64,000 nt of DNA, from contig OW388293.1 in the NCBI GenBank assembly GCA_936450465.1, positions 45,853,040 through 45,917,039 of the forward strand, in the 5' to 3' direction. The position numbers and the translations under genes are program-made. The stretch comes from Gibbula magus (taxonomy: Eukaryota > Mollusca > Gastropoda > Trochida > Trochidae). Below, one piece after another: positions 11,240 through 22,530 of this stretch (position 1 is the first letter of the stretch; every line of letters begins with the position of its first letter). Under the pieces are notes generated by a model that did no database searches, was not told where the DNA came from, and saw only the letters and a list, made by a program, of their open reading frames with translations.

Positions 11240-13040
11240 TTTTACTATCTTCGAAGAACGAAGAACTGGACAAAGCAGATACGTTTAGTTCTTCGTTCTT
11301 CGAAGAAGAAACAACTGCAAAAAAAACCTCACTTTTGTTCTTCGTTCTTCGAAAAGCGAAGAACCAGAAGTGTGAAATTCTTTAGTTCATCTTTTTAAAA
11401 GGGCGGGAAACCTCAGTGTTTAGCGAATTCGGCTTCAGATCAAGAGGTCCGTGGTTCGTGGTTCGAATCCCGCCAGGGGCATTGCATCTTCGTCTGCAGT
11501 AGAGAACTGTTCTACACGCAGTAAGGTGTAGGTGCAATGCTACACTGATTTCAGCGCTGTACAATCCATGGTTCGCTTGTTCCATCCTATGCTCGCAGGT
11601 TTAACCGCAAGGCATAGCCACATAGCGTAGCGGGCTTTCTGCCTGTCATAATACCAGCAGCCGTGATAAAAAGTGAATAATATAGGAGATAGTTGACAGT
11701 TAATAAACTGAAAGAGCCTTGATTTGGATCCACGTACTCCGGGAGACACTGCCTGAATCATCAGCATTACGTTTTTAGTTTTTAAAATTTCGAATAACCA
11801 ACAACGATAGCAATATTGTTTTAATTCTTCTTTTTTTAAAACTGTTCATCGTTCATTCTTCGTTGTAATACACATACTCAACTTAACCTACACGAGTGTA
11901 AGGTGGTCCGACAATTAGGGGACATTGTAACTAAAGTCAGTGAATAAACTTTGGCTAATGTATTCTGCTTTTTTCATAATTTATTAAGAACGAAGAACTT
12001 GAAAACTGGGATATTTTAGCTGTTCGTTCTTCGAAGAACGAAGAACTAGGCAGTATTGAATATTTTAGTTCTTCGTTCTTCATTCTTCGTTGTTCACCCT
12101 TCGTTGTAATACACTTACTCGACTTTACCTATACTAGTGTAAGGTGGTCGGACAATCAAGGGATATGTTAACTTCAGTCAGTCATTAAACTTTGGCTGAT
12201 TGATCCTACTTTGTTCTACATTTTTCGAAGAACGAAGAACTAGAAAATTGGGATATCTTAGTTGTTCGTTCTTCGAAGAACGAGGAACTAGACAGTATGG
12301 AATATTTTAGTTTTTCGTTCTTCGTTCTTCATTCTTTGTTATAATACACTTTCATTATTTTACCTGCACTAGTGTAAGGTGGTCGGACAATCATGGGATA
12401 TTGCAATTTCAGTAATTAAATAAACTTTGGCTGATATATTCCTGTGTTGTTCTTCATCTTCGAAGAACTACGAACTAGAAAACTGGGATGTTTTAGTTGT
12501 TCGATCTTCGAAGAACGAACAACAAGCCAGTATGGACGATTTAAGTTATTATTTCTTCGTTTTTCATTCTTCGTTATAATACACTTACTCTACTGTACCT
12601 ATACGAGTATAAGGTGGTCGGACAATCAATTTGGCTGATATGTTCCTGCTTTGTTCTTCATATTCGAAGAACGAAGAACTAGAAAACTTGGATGTTTAAG
12701 TTGTTCGTTCTTCGAAGAACGAAGAACTAGACAGTATGGAATATTTTAGTTGTTCGTTCTTCGTTCTTCGTTTTTCATTCTTCGTTGTAATACGTCTACT
12801 CTACTTTACCTATACTAGTGTAAGGTGATCTGACAACAGGGGATATTGCAACTTCAGTAATGAAATAAACTGTTGCTGATAGATTTCTGATTTGTTCTTC
12901 ATTTTCGAAGAACGAAGAACTAGAAAACTGGGATGTTTTAGTTGTTCGTTCTTCGTTTACTATACTTTACAGACACCAGTGTAAGGTTGTCGGACTTTCA
13001 GGGGATATTGCAACTTCAGTCAGTAAATAAAATCAGGCTA
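11240..13040 (+). repeat. Left arm of a foldback-like structure: ~235-bp tandem array
   Basis: The landmark aggtggtc recurs at 11901, 12142, 12377, 12612, 12823 (as aggtgatc) and 12984 (as aggttgtc), giving periods of 241, 235, 235, 211 and 161. Each unit also contains a palindrome built from gttcttcgttcttc and its complement, a gacagtatggaatatttta segment, and an actttggctgat segment. A SINE (11395-11690) interrupts the left end. The same units recur inverted at 13636-14057. Confidence 0.88.
11395..11690 (+). repeat. tRNA-derived SINE
   Basis: The head has gtttagcgaattcggcttca and the B box ggttcgaatccc. The body has gagaactgttctacacg, gtgcaatgctacactg, ccatggttcgcttgttcc and agccgtgataaaaagtgaa. 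The terminal ggcgttaaac tail is missing. It is inserted into the array described above. Confidence 0.82.
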
Positions 13041-13635
13041 ATGAAGCCGAACCTCGGATACACTCGACTTGGTATCACGCAAACACAGCATATCTACTTA
13101 CTATGGTTTTCATTAGTACACCTTCAGCATAACAAGGAAGAGCTGCATTAGTTACATTCTGAACATAACTCGCGCATTCATATATAATAAAGTAGCTGAT
13201 TAGTCATACTATACGCATAGATACGGTATTAGCTCATCGGGCGTCGTCCGTTTACTTTTCACATTTTCTCCTCTAGAACTGCTACACCCCCAAAGCTGAA
13301 ATTTTGTTGGGAGGTACCTTGTATCTAGGGGATCTTATTTTGTACAGTATATTATATTACATTATGTGTGTAAGCGTAACATCTCATGATCATTATATAG
13401 GAAAGGTAATAAATACAAGACTGAAGTCGTTTCCGTGTTATATCATTAATAACCACGTGGTTCCGAAGATTATTTTGTGCAAACTTTATAGTATGCAGGT
13501 ATTAATAACGAGAAATATTATATCACAAATGGCCGTGCTCAAAGCGTTACACACATTATTACCCTGTTATAAGGACCAACATCGTTCCTTTTTAATTCTG
13601 AGTTCCCCTTGGAGTATGCAACCTGAGCTACCAGT
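13041..13635. other. Loop region between the inverted arrays
   Basis: About 600 bp with no repeat units. A frame of 112 codons (13304-13642) runs through it but has no recognisable motif. The stretch 13240-13320 resembles a dispersed repeat in style (gtcgtccgtttac, tctcctctagaactgctac). No gene is supported. Confidence 0.5.
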
Positions 13636-14057
13636 TTTCTAGTTCTTTGTTCTTCGAAAATGAAGAACAAAGCAAGAATCAATTAGCCAAAGTTTATTTA
13701 CTGAGTGAAGTTGCAATATCCCCTGATTGTACGACCACCTTACACTAGCATAGGTAAAATAATGTAAGTGTATTATAACAGAGACTGAAGAACGAAGAAC
13801 GAAGAACTAAAATATTCCATACTGTCTAGTTCTTCGTTCTTCGAAGAACGAACAACTAAAATATCTCAGTTGACTAGTTCTTCGTTCTTCGAAAATGAAG
13901 AACAAAGCAGGAATATATCAGCCAAAATTTATTTAATGACTGAAGTTAACATATCTCCTGATTGTCCGACCACCTTACACTAGTGCAGGTAAAATAATCA
14001 AAGTGTATTATAACAAAGAATGAAGAACGAAGAACGAAGAACTAAAATATTCCATAC
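13636..14057 (-). repeat. Right arm of the foldback-like structure
   Basis: About 1.8 units of the ~235-bp repeat in inverted orientation: gaccaccttacac at 13733 and 13968, then gaacgaagaacgaagaacta blocks and the palindrome around gttcttcgaagaac. With the left arm it makes a structure able to fold back on itself around a 0.6-kb loop. Confidence 0.85.
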
Positions 14058-14389
14058 GGAACTGCTGTATGTTCCAATTGTCTGGAGTGAGTGATGTAAT
14101 GTCATTTCTATCGTTTGAGTGGGCGAATTAGAGAGAAATTGCTATCTCTTTGGGAATAAACCAGATAAAATGGGAGGTAATGCCTGTGAAGAGGGCGCTG
14201 TGAGAGATGTCTATAAATGTGACGTCAGAGCGCGGCAAGTTCATTCTCGCCTGCGACACTAGCGTATCATGTTGACGATATTTCATAGTTTTCGTTGAGG
14301 TATGTCAATGTATGGTGTGATGTATTAAGAATAAATGGGTTGTCTTTAGAAGGCAAATAGTAACGTGTGCATTGTGGAGTTTATGTTTT

Positions 14390-15000
14390 GGCGACATGTA
14401 ATTTGTGGTTGTGAAGTAATGCCTCACGGATGAGAAGTGATGGTGGTGGTTGTTTAAGTGATGATCCATGACTTATGAATGTATGAATTGGGGTGTAAGT
14501 GATGGCTAGAGGTTCACGAAGAGGTGGTTGATGGCTAATAAATATGGTATGATGCCTAATGGTCGATGAAGAAGTGGTTATTGTCAATAAACTTATGGTT
14601 CATGGTGAATTTTATTGAAGTATTCGTTGATGAAGTTGTGATTTATGAAATAATGGTTCTTGGTTCATAAAGCGGTTGTTCATGGATATGAGATGAGTCT
14701 TCATTGTTATGAAGTGGTGATTCATGGTTCGTGAATTGAATATTTATGGTTATGAAGTGTTGTTCACCGTTCATGTAGTGAAGGGTTCATTATGTGTGAC
14801 GTGACGGCTCATGATTATGAAATGATGGGCTATGAAGTGAAAGTCCACGAATAAAGGAGACGGGGTTCACGAAGTGATTGTTCAGTTATAAAGTAATAAT
14901 TCATGAAGTGGTGGTTCATGGTTCATGAAGTGTAGTGTGAATCAGGGTACATGGCTATCAAGTGATGGTTCGTGGCATGAATTCATGAGTGATGGTTGGG
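14390..15000. repeat. Degenerate minisatellite (ggttcatgaagtgatg type)
   Basis: Loose, imperfect repetition of motifs such as ggttcatgaagtg, tgatggttc and tatgaagtg, with spacing drifting between about 15 and 40 bp. The small minus-strand frame here is a by-product. Confidence 0.65.
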
Positions 15001-15044
15001 ATATGTTGAAGTGTGAGTACTTAGTAGTAATTTGACACTGCTGC

Positions 15045-15290
15045 AGTGCTGGGTACCAACCTTGTGTAGGTAATTCGAGGTTTCAGTAACATCTAGGAAT
15101 TATAGTGATTGCATTGGTGCCTACCTTGTAGGCGGGTTATGTTAGAGTAACGTCTGGAATATGCAGTGCATGGTGCCTACCTTGTAGGCGGGTTATATGT
15201 TACAGTAACATCTGGAGTATGCAGTGTTTGGTGCCTATCTTGTAGGTGGATTAGATGTTACAGTAACATCTGGAATGCAGTGATGCTGAA
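15045..15290. repeat. ~57-bp tandem repeat, four units
   Basis: Units start at ggtacc or ggtgcc followed by taccttgtaggcgg and contain gttacagtaacatctgga, itself a partial palindrome (gttac-agtaac), and tgcagtg. The first unit is the most divergent. Confidence 0.8.
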
Positions 15291-15550
15291 TGCTATATGG
15301 TAAACAGAAGTGTGATACATGGAAACAGTTATACCAGACAAAGTGAGCGCCCCGCAACATCGCCCTGATTGATTATTTGTGGTGGAGGAGGAGCGAGGCG
15401 CGAATCATATTTGTGAGATCTTGTACGGTGCACGATCGTAATAAACGCCTCGGCAAGTGTCGCAGGGAACGTCCATTATGATGTTTGTTGTTTTATCTGG
15501 TTTGTGGTGATAGAAAGAGAACCTCATTGGAATGGTCTTGTGGAACTGCT

Positions 15551-18107
15551 AAGAGAAGATAATTCCTTAATATAGAACTGACATTTGCACTCCTTTAGAT
15601 ACATGAAACTACAAATAATTTTCAGTTCATGATTACCAAGTCGAATGTTGAATATATGATGATCTCAGCCAAATCACAGGATCAGTATGTTGAGTTACTA
15701 CAAACGTTATGTCTCTTGTTACTAAGTATTTGTTGACAAGGATTCGTCTAAATGTTACGTGCATTTTTATGTTAATATCATAATTATAACTTATTATAAC
15801 ACAAAGAAACAAATGATATATTTATAATCATTTAAAGGAGAGAAGTAACGAGTTGGAAATCTACTGGAAACTACTTATCGTGTAAGAATGGGAATAACGA
15901 TGAAGCACTCGTAAAATAACTATTTGGTGTGGCATAACAGTAAGATGGATCTATAGGTTAAATCGTACTATAATTATGAAAATCTCTATATCTATCTCAA
16001 TAATTATAATCAATGGCGATTTTAATTTTTATACGTCGTTAAAAGTAGTTTCGTTCAACCACTGCAAAGTAGAATATGCATCGCACTTTTTCATTCTGAA
16101 CTGATTCTGAATCTGAATTTTCCTTGGGAATTTGCAATTTATATCGTACTTGTTAATTACGACATTTTGAAGCTATATTTTATGCACTTTCATTACCAAC
16201 AAGGTAAAAATTGTAACATTACCTAAATAATAGAAAACTGTTTGACAACAAACGTCTTTTAATGATTCTACCAACTCTGAGGTTTGATTTCATAAGATTT
16301 TTTGGAGTAGTTGAGTAAGGCTGGGTTGTTGCTTTACCCTACTTTGCTTGTATTCGCTGTCCACATACTGTCCTGTCTGAGGTGCTACATGCTGCACTTG
16401 TCATGTAACAAGGTTATCATAATATATCCACCCATCGTCAATATGTAGACGTTTTCAATTTCCATTTCATAATCTTGCGTGTTGTGTTGAAAGAGGTTTT
16501 CTGCGCACGCATTCAACGAGAAAGAGGACGATGCTTCTCGAGTGTATAACATACATATAATTGTAGATCATTGTATATCTCTGAATTCTATTCTATTCAA
16601 GCGTAATAGGAAAACGAAATACCTCTAGCCACATTTTCAAACACCCCACAATGAAACAAAATACTTTTGTCATGGCACTAAATATACCATATTTTCGGTA
16701 TTAAGGTTATGATAAGGACGATGTACAGTATAATGCAGTTCATGCACGAACAAATATATTCAAAATAAATAAAAAGGTAATTTATTTAAGGTGTATTACT
16801 TAACTCATTGAACTACATATGTTAGAGATCATTCACTCCTCCCACATAGTTCATTGTGATTTAAGGTTAGTTAAGAATTCATGAAGTGGGCCAAATACTT
16901 CTTTATATTGTATTTGAGGCAGTCTAGGCTAGAAATTGTCTAGAATTATTAAAGCTCTTTTAAATATTGGTCTTAGGCCTGAATGGAAGAATAGTTTTCA
17001 CCCTTCTGGTCACTGAACGAGAACACATTATGGTGAAACTTCAAAGTGTATATCCGCCCAGAGTAAATAATGTTACAAAACCTGAATGTATTGTACCGCC
17101 ATGTCCATAACATGAAGGTTTATTCAATCATATTCAATTGTCCGTTTATATTGTTCAGCTTCACGTTTTGATACTTCCACGACATAACGAATTACCGAGT
17201 TTGCATTTTAACCTTCAATGGACTAGTTTATTGGACAAATAAAATTCATAATACCAAATAACAATCTCTATGAACATAACTTTGCCCGATACATGGACAG
17301 GTGTTAAGAACTTTACATACATTTGAAAGGACCATGAATACATTATTAATATGTTTATAATAGTACCATGCCTCATTAATTATTAGACGGGGGCTACTGA
17401 GACTCATCCCAAGGGGAAATGATAACTTACCTGTCAATCGTTTATATTATTTTCAAATAAAATTTCATGAACATCAAATTAATGGAAAATGTTAAAAACT
17501 ATTATCATTATTGAAACTGTCCTCATGAACAACACACCATCTAGTTGCTGTAATTACCTCTCCACAAATGGATATTTACAGAATGAACAGAAACGTATAC
17601 CATATTTAAACCACAATTGATTTAAATTGATAATAATCATTGAAACAAAGTGTTGATGTTTCAACATCTGCCACTGTCCTGAAAACCCATAATCAAATAA
17701 GTTTGTATTGGTCCTAAGTGAGGGGAAAGGTTTTTGTTTTTGTTTAAATCTACAGCCGACACTTATCGTTTATTAGAGACTAAAGGAATAAAGTAATAAA
17801 GCCCAGATCTTCATATTTAGTTTGAAAAATAGACTGTTACCTAACTTTGGTTCGAGTGTATACATGTCAATGTTAGACGATGATACAAATGGAGCACTGT
17901 TGTACCTACATTTTCAAAACAGAACTCGTGTATAATGCAAGTACTAAAGTATTAAAGAATCCTTATTCTAATGCAATAAGACATATTGCAATGTCGGTAC
18001 GTGTAAACAAATCTGAAAAAATAGCGTCTTTGAATTATGCATCATTCCATACAGAGTTTCTGCGGTGTTTACCTGCCCCAAACTTCAACAGATATATTGT
18101 CTGTCAG
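15551..18107. other. No gene seen
   Basis: AT-rich, frequent stops in all frames, no recognisable domain, no clear repeat structure by eye. Confidence 0.5.
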
Positions 18108-18263
18108 AATGTACATTAAACCAGGTAAACATTGGCTATACCATCAAACGTGCACCAGAAACCGGTCGGGTAGTCCAGATCCAGTCCATACCCGGCCTTC
18201 ACCCAGTATACCTGGGTATTGTCACACTTTATCTCACCTGTCGTGGCACACCTGACAAGAAAG
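18108..18263 (+). CDS. Candidate internal exon, unrecognised protein
   Basis: A 156-nt open segment bounded by a plausible acceptor (tattgtctgtcag) and a strong donor (aaag/gtaagac). It would be symmetric, phase 1-1. The peptide begins CTLNQVNIGYTIKR and ends TCRGTPDKK, has two cysteines and looks like coding sequence in composition. Symmetric phase 1-1 exons are typical of shuffled extracellular modules, but no family is recognised and no partner exon was found nearby. It may be part of a larger gene with long introns, or a relic. Confidence 0.3.
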
Positions 18264-18968
18264 GTAAGACCTTTACTTATGATTTCCTCTTTGATTGCAT
18301 TGATTTTAAAGTTTGAATGTTATCAAGGTACTTTGGTCAACATCATACAAGAGCAAAAGTTTAGAAATCCGTGTAAATAAGTTTTGTTGCATTACTTTAA
18401 TTGTGTTTCGTCACTAATGCCTTATGTGGGATGTTTAATTACACTTTGGAATTAATTAAGCTATGTCTGATACATTTTATAATAATTTGGTACCTTTCAG
18501 ATAGTTTGATGTTTTAACGGTGCATAGATTTAAAATAGAGTTTCCTTAACGAATTTTCTATTTCGGGGCTAAGCACATCGCACGCACACAAAACGAATTG
18601 CACGAAATTAATGGTAGCCATGACTTCATGAAAAAACACTTTCAGTCGGATGTGACAGAGGGTGTAAACGATAAGAATTTAATACAATTTAACAGCATGC
18701 GTTCATCACTTACATGTACTAATATCCATAAAAGATTGGATGTCTTAGGCCCGACGTCAGTGAATCTAACGTCATGAAGGAAGGTGCATTGGTCGAATGC
18801 CTCTTCGTTTTACAGGTCACAGGTGGTCGTTAATATGTTTTGTGGACAACATAAACTGCATATGTGCCAAGAAACATCAGTTCCTTTTGGTGGTATAAGT
18901 TATGGTTTGGAGATGCCATGACTGTTGGCTGGATCTTGTCATGGTATCGGTAAATGTCATTATACCCC

Positions 18969-19061
18969 ACTTCCGGTCTCGTTGCTATTGGGGCCTGGGA
19001 TCGAACCCGTGTCCTTTTGCTTTCTGGCCGATCGACCTAAACATTACACCACCAAGCCAGT
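18969..19061 (-). repeat. tRNA-like repeat head
   Basis: On the minus strand: ggcttggtggtgtaatg (A-box region), a gatcggccagaaagc middle, and the B box cgggttcgatccc. The related sequence at 43390-43462 shares the gatcg-ccagaaa segment and ggttcgatccca, so this is a dispersed family and not a single-copy tRNA gene. Confidence 0.55.
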
Positions 19062-19156
19062 TGAAACTCTGAACATTTTTTCATGACCAAATGAATAAGG
19101 TTCTTATTATGCGTGAACTAATATCACAAATTGATGTATTTCTTTTTATATAAGAC

Positions 19157-19301
19157 AGATATACCCATACTTTCCCTCGTGTATCAAACGATACCCTACA
19201 CTTTTCCCCGTTGGAGTCTCACTCGGGTCCGCCTCGTAAGGGCCCCACGGGGAAAAGTGTAGGGTATCATTCGATACACTCAGAAAAGTATGGGTGTATC
19301 T
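19157..19301. repeat. Hairpin (foldback) element with ~55-bp arms
   Basis: The left arm (19157 to about 19216) and right arm (about 19246-19301) are inverted copies: agatatacccatac, gtatc-cgatacc and ctacacttttccccgt each have their complement. A GC-rich loop of about 30 bp holds gtccgcctcgtaaggg. A degraded single arm of the same family is seen near 47436-47505. Confidence 0.8.
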
Positions 19302-19309
19302 CTCACATG

Positions 19310-19928
19310 TCGAGCGATAGAAGAAGAAGATTTTATTTAAGTTTCACACACATAAAACAGACACTTAAATCATCATGATGGATATTATAAATACAATATT
19401 ACAAACAGAGATATCATAAAATAGTGTACATGTAATAGCATACAATAAAATAGTACATATATAATTGTCAAATATAACATTAATGGCTCATATTTATAAA
19501 AGTAAACATTGTGTATACCGCTGCGGCGATGGATTTTATATGAATCCTGTTAGAGAGTAAATGTATTGACTTATTGACTGGCGATAAACTGTTAACGGAC
19601 GTGTCATAGGCGTTTCTTAAAAAAGTTCCGTTTTGATATTATAAAATCTACACTCAACGAGAAAATGAACCTCGTCTTCGATGGAGTCACTGTTGCAGAA
19701 TTTGCATATACGGTTATCCAATGGGACCACAGACCGTGTGAAGCGTCCGACTTCAACTTCAAGTGGTATTGATCCGCAACGCAGCTTGCTGAAAACACTT
19801 CGATGTGATCGGTTAAGAATAATTTCAACATAATACTCTACAGATAGAGTGTGCTTGAAAGGTTTGTTGCCATTCGGAAGGTTATGATCATTCCACATCC
19901 CAGCAAGCCAGTCTTTGTGATCCTTCAA
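19310..19928 (-). mobile_element. LINE 3' fragment (non-LTR retrotransposon)
   Basis: On the minus strand, 19928-19617 encodes the C-terminus of a reverse-transcriptase ORF: a zinc-knuckle-like CKFC..DSIEDEVHFLVEC signature preceded by RFTRSVVPLDNRIC. The remaining sequence down to about 19320 is a decayed 3' end finishing in a taaaatcttcttcttc-like tract. This C-terminal signature is usual in CR1/L2/Jockey-type LINEs. The reverse-transcriptase core is absent, so it is 5' truncated and dead. Confidence 0.75.
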
Positions 19929-20069
19929 TATAAGTCTTTAACAAATAAGTATTCATTATCTGTAATAGTTTATATTTATTAAATGTAAATTGTGAGCTAA
20001 AAAGGGACACCCTTGACTCCGTACCAGTACCTCAGTTTAACAACTATACTTTAGATTCGTGCTTTACCC

Positions 20070-20345
20070 ATGGATGACAATGCTTTGCCTCACCGTTCCC
20101 TGCTGTGAAGGCGCATGTTCAGAAGACCGCCATCACTCAACTTCCCTGGCATGAGTCTACCTTACAATATCCCTTGGAACATGTAAGGGACATCATTGGA
20201 CGTCGACTACAAAGAATGGAACCTCATCTGCAGAATCTTGCTGATTTGGAGGCTGCATTGTATCGTGAGTAGCAGCAGCTACCTTTGGAACGAATCTGTC
20301 GACCCACTGGAAGAATGCATGAGAAGTGTCAGACTCATTCCTGAC
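20070..20345 (+). pseudogene. Tc1/mariner-type transposase C-terminal relic
   Basis: The translation contains MDDNALPHRS (second catalytic Asp region, usually D-N-A-x-P-H), TAITQLPW, PLEHVRDIIGRRLQRM (third catalytic residue region, usually P-I-E-H-x-W-D) and LEAALYRE..QQLPLERI. It is broken by a frameshift after HRS and a TAG where the family has Trp. The N-terminal DNA-binding part and inverted ends are not seen. Confidence 0.8.
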
Positions 20346-22100
20346 TTCCTATCAGGGTGTCGCGTAATTTAATTCCGTGTATATTAATATAAGTTGTCAG
20401 AAATATTATGGAAAAGACAACTTTATAGTTCAAAAGTTTCAATTTATATGATATGATACAGCATGTATGTACATTTATGAAAAGTCCACCTTGTCAACGA
20501 TGTATGTGCAGGCTTAATTTTCAGGGAATTTAGTCTAATGTTGGTGTCTTATATTGCAACCTGTCTCATTCCGGGATACATCCCACAATGCCATGGTGTC
20601 TATATATTGCCGTGAGAGCTAACTTTGTGTTGAACTAAATTAGTGAACGGCAGAAAATCCTCAGTTACCCTTTCACCAAAACTTTAATAGGACCGTTTAA
20701 TGCAGACACATATACTCCTGCGTGGTTATAAAGGTTGTCACCCCTACAGAAAATCGCATTTTCGGCTGGCACAGAAATGATAAATGAAAAGTCGTAAACG
20801 AATAAATCAACATAATAGTTTCATGTTCAAACATATTGTGATTTATTGACCAATGTTTAGACATACCTAAGGTCGACAACCTTTAATACCACTTAAGACA
20901 TGACGCCGAGAGTTCTTTCTACTGTGGTATTTCACTCCAAAATTATTTTGATCGAGGAACAACAAGAACAACAACCTTTTGTATTGCTTCACAACCTTTC
21001 CTTTGGTATCATTGATATGGCATACAAGTTAAATATATGTTAGTTATTATATCTGTTCAAAGACGGATCAGGTTATGTAAGTTTCAACACATACTGAACA
21101 GTTTTAGGTTATTTGGGGAGAGTTTAGAGCGGCCAAAATGTATCAAAACATCTGGTAATCTGGTTATGTATTCTTTCCGGCAACTTTTCTTTGGTGATAC
21201 AAGGAGACAACCATGTCATTATAAACTCTTTAAAAAACATTATATTTTGAATTCACAAGAAAGGCAACAAAGTATTGTACGGTGTACTCCTAACAGATAC
21301 GTTTGACGCAGTTTCAAAAGTTTCCAAGAAACAAAAGGGTACTTTGTCATTATGCCAATCTCCATTTCTATATTTGTATGTATAGTCGGTGATCATGAAT
21401 TGTTTGATGTTAAAATGCTGGAACTAGTTTCATAAAATAGCATTCGTTTATCTTCTCTGAACCATAATACTTTGATTCTTTAATATGCTTTATACATGTA
21501 TATCAAAATATACAAATAGGACCATGTTGACTACTAACTGATGTAGAATATGTTGAATATTAAGCAGCTCGTGTCTGTTTGTGAGATCATGTCCAGGTAT
21601 GCCTGAATATTCAGTGAGTTAGTTTAATCTTTGGGACTTTTTCACATCTGTCAAAGCAAACATTCATTGCATAAATAAACTCAAATTTAAAATTTTGAAA
21701 AACGATAATATTGTCATTTTAGAAAGCATATTTACAGAAAACTGTTACATTCTCGAAGCATTGTAAAATTAGGATTTTGTGAAGCCAGTTTTTATAACGA
21801 AATGATATATATTACAAACATCAAGTACCAACATTTAATTCTGTAAAAGACTTTCAGTAGTATTTTGCAGACATGATCATGCTACAAACGTCAAATGGTG
21901 AAACTAATTGCATAATGTCACACTATATATGTAGATGCCTTTGCATCTTACGTGGCGGTTATGTGATTGATTATGTCAATTATATCAATTTCCAATTTGC
22001 AAATCACAAGGCGATGTGACAAATGCAAAGCAAAGGCATCATTGCCATTTTGAAATTATGTTTTTCAACATATATCATATTTTATTTATCACCCAAAACT
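20346..22100. other. No gene seen
   Basis: Only short frames without motifs. The frame at 21037-21306 has no recognisable domain or splice context. Confidence 0.5.
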
Positions 22101-22111
22101 GTGTTCCACAG

Positions 22112-22290
22112 GAGATATCGCTTGTGTGAGATCAAGCGATATCTGCTAGGGGATATCTTTTTGGCAGTAGATTTTGCACAATGCCCTGTCGCCGTCAGCT
22201 ACATGACATCACAATGCTTTTACATCATCGAGTAATGACGTCACAATGCTATGACGTCATAAACATGATGACGTCACAATGCTATGACCT
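22112..22290. repeat. Small hairpin followed by a CRE-palindrome repeat
   Basis: agatatcgcttg (about 22112) pairs with caagcgatatct (about 22134-22145). Downstream, atgacgtcacaatgct-type units repeat, placing three perfect TGACGTCA palindromes at 22236-22243, 22252-22259 and 22269-22276. TGACGTCA is the CREB/ATF site. Whether it is used here is unknown, since no promoter is identified. Confidence 0.65.
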
Positions 22291-22383
22291 CACCGCACTG
22301 GAAGTAAAATGACAGAGATGTGCTCAGAGATGTACACTATTTTCACTTAAACGTAATAAGAATGATTTTGGATGATAAATACT

Positions 22384-22530
22384 AGAATCTCACCTTCGTG
22401 TCTTCTGATATCAAATATATCAACACTCGTTGATAAAAGTAAAAATATCCTCGGCAAGCCTCGGATATTTGTAACTTTTATCAACACGTGTTGATATATT
22501 TGATATCAGAAGACACTTGGGTGAGATTCT
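22384..22530. repeat. Hairpin (foldback) element, ~68-bp arms
   Basis: agaatctcacc..cgtgtcttctgatatc on the left and gatatcagaagacac..ggtgagattct on the right are inverted copies. The arms continue through atatatcaacac and ttgataaaagt to a tiny loop around ctcggcaagcctcgg. No clear target duplication flanks it. Confidence 0.85.

Larger units (their letters stand above)
14067..15541. mobile_element. Putative non-autonomous TIR element with 9-bp flanking repeats
   Basis: The segment is flanked by the direct repeat ggaactgct (14058-14066 and 15542-15550). Two nested inverted repeats lie inside: aaaccagataaaa (14158-14170) versus its complement at 15491-15503, and cctgcgacact (14250-14260) versus 15456-15466. 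The interior is minisatellite-like and non-coding. A 9-bp target duplication plus long, eroded inverted ends would suit a MULE-type element, but the terminal bases do not match well, so the class is uncertain. Confidence 0.45.

Noticed and set aside
13304..13642. 112-codon frame in the foldback loop
   Set aside because: No domain, AT-rich composition, partly running into the repeat arm.
20070..20345. Active Tc1/mariner transposase
   Set aside because: Frameshift, in-frame TAG and missing N-terminal half.
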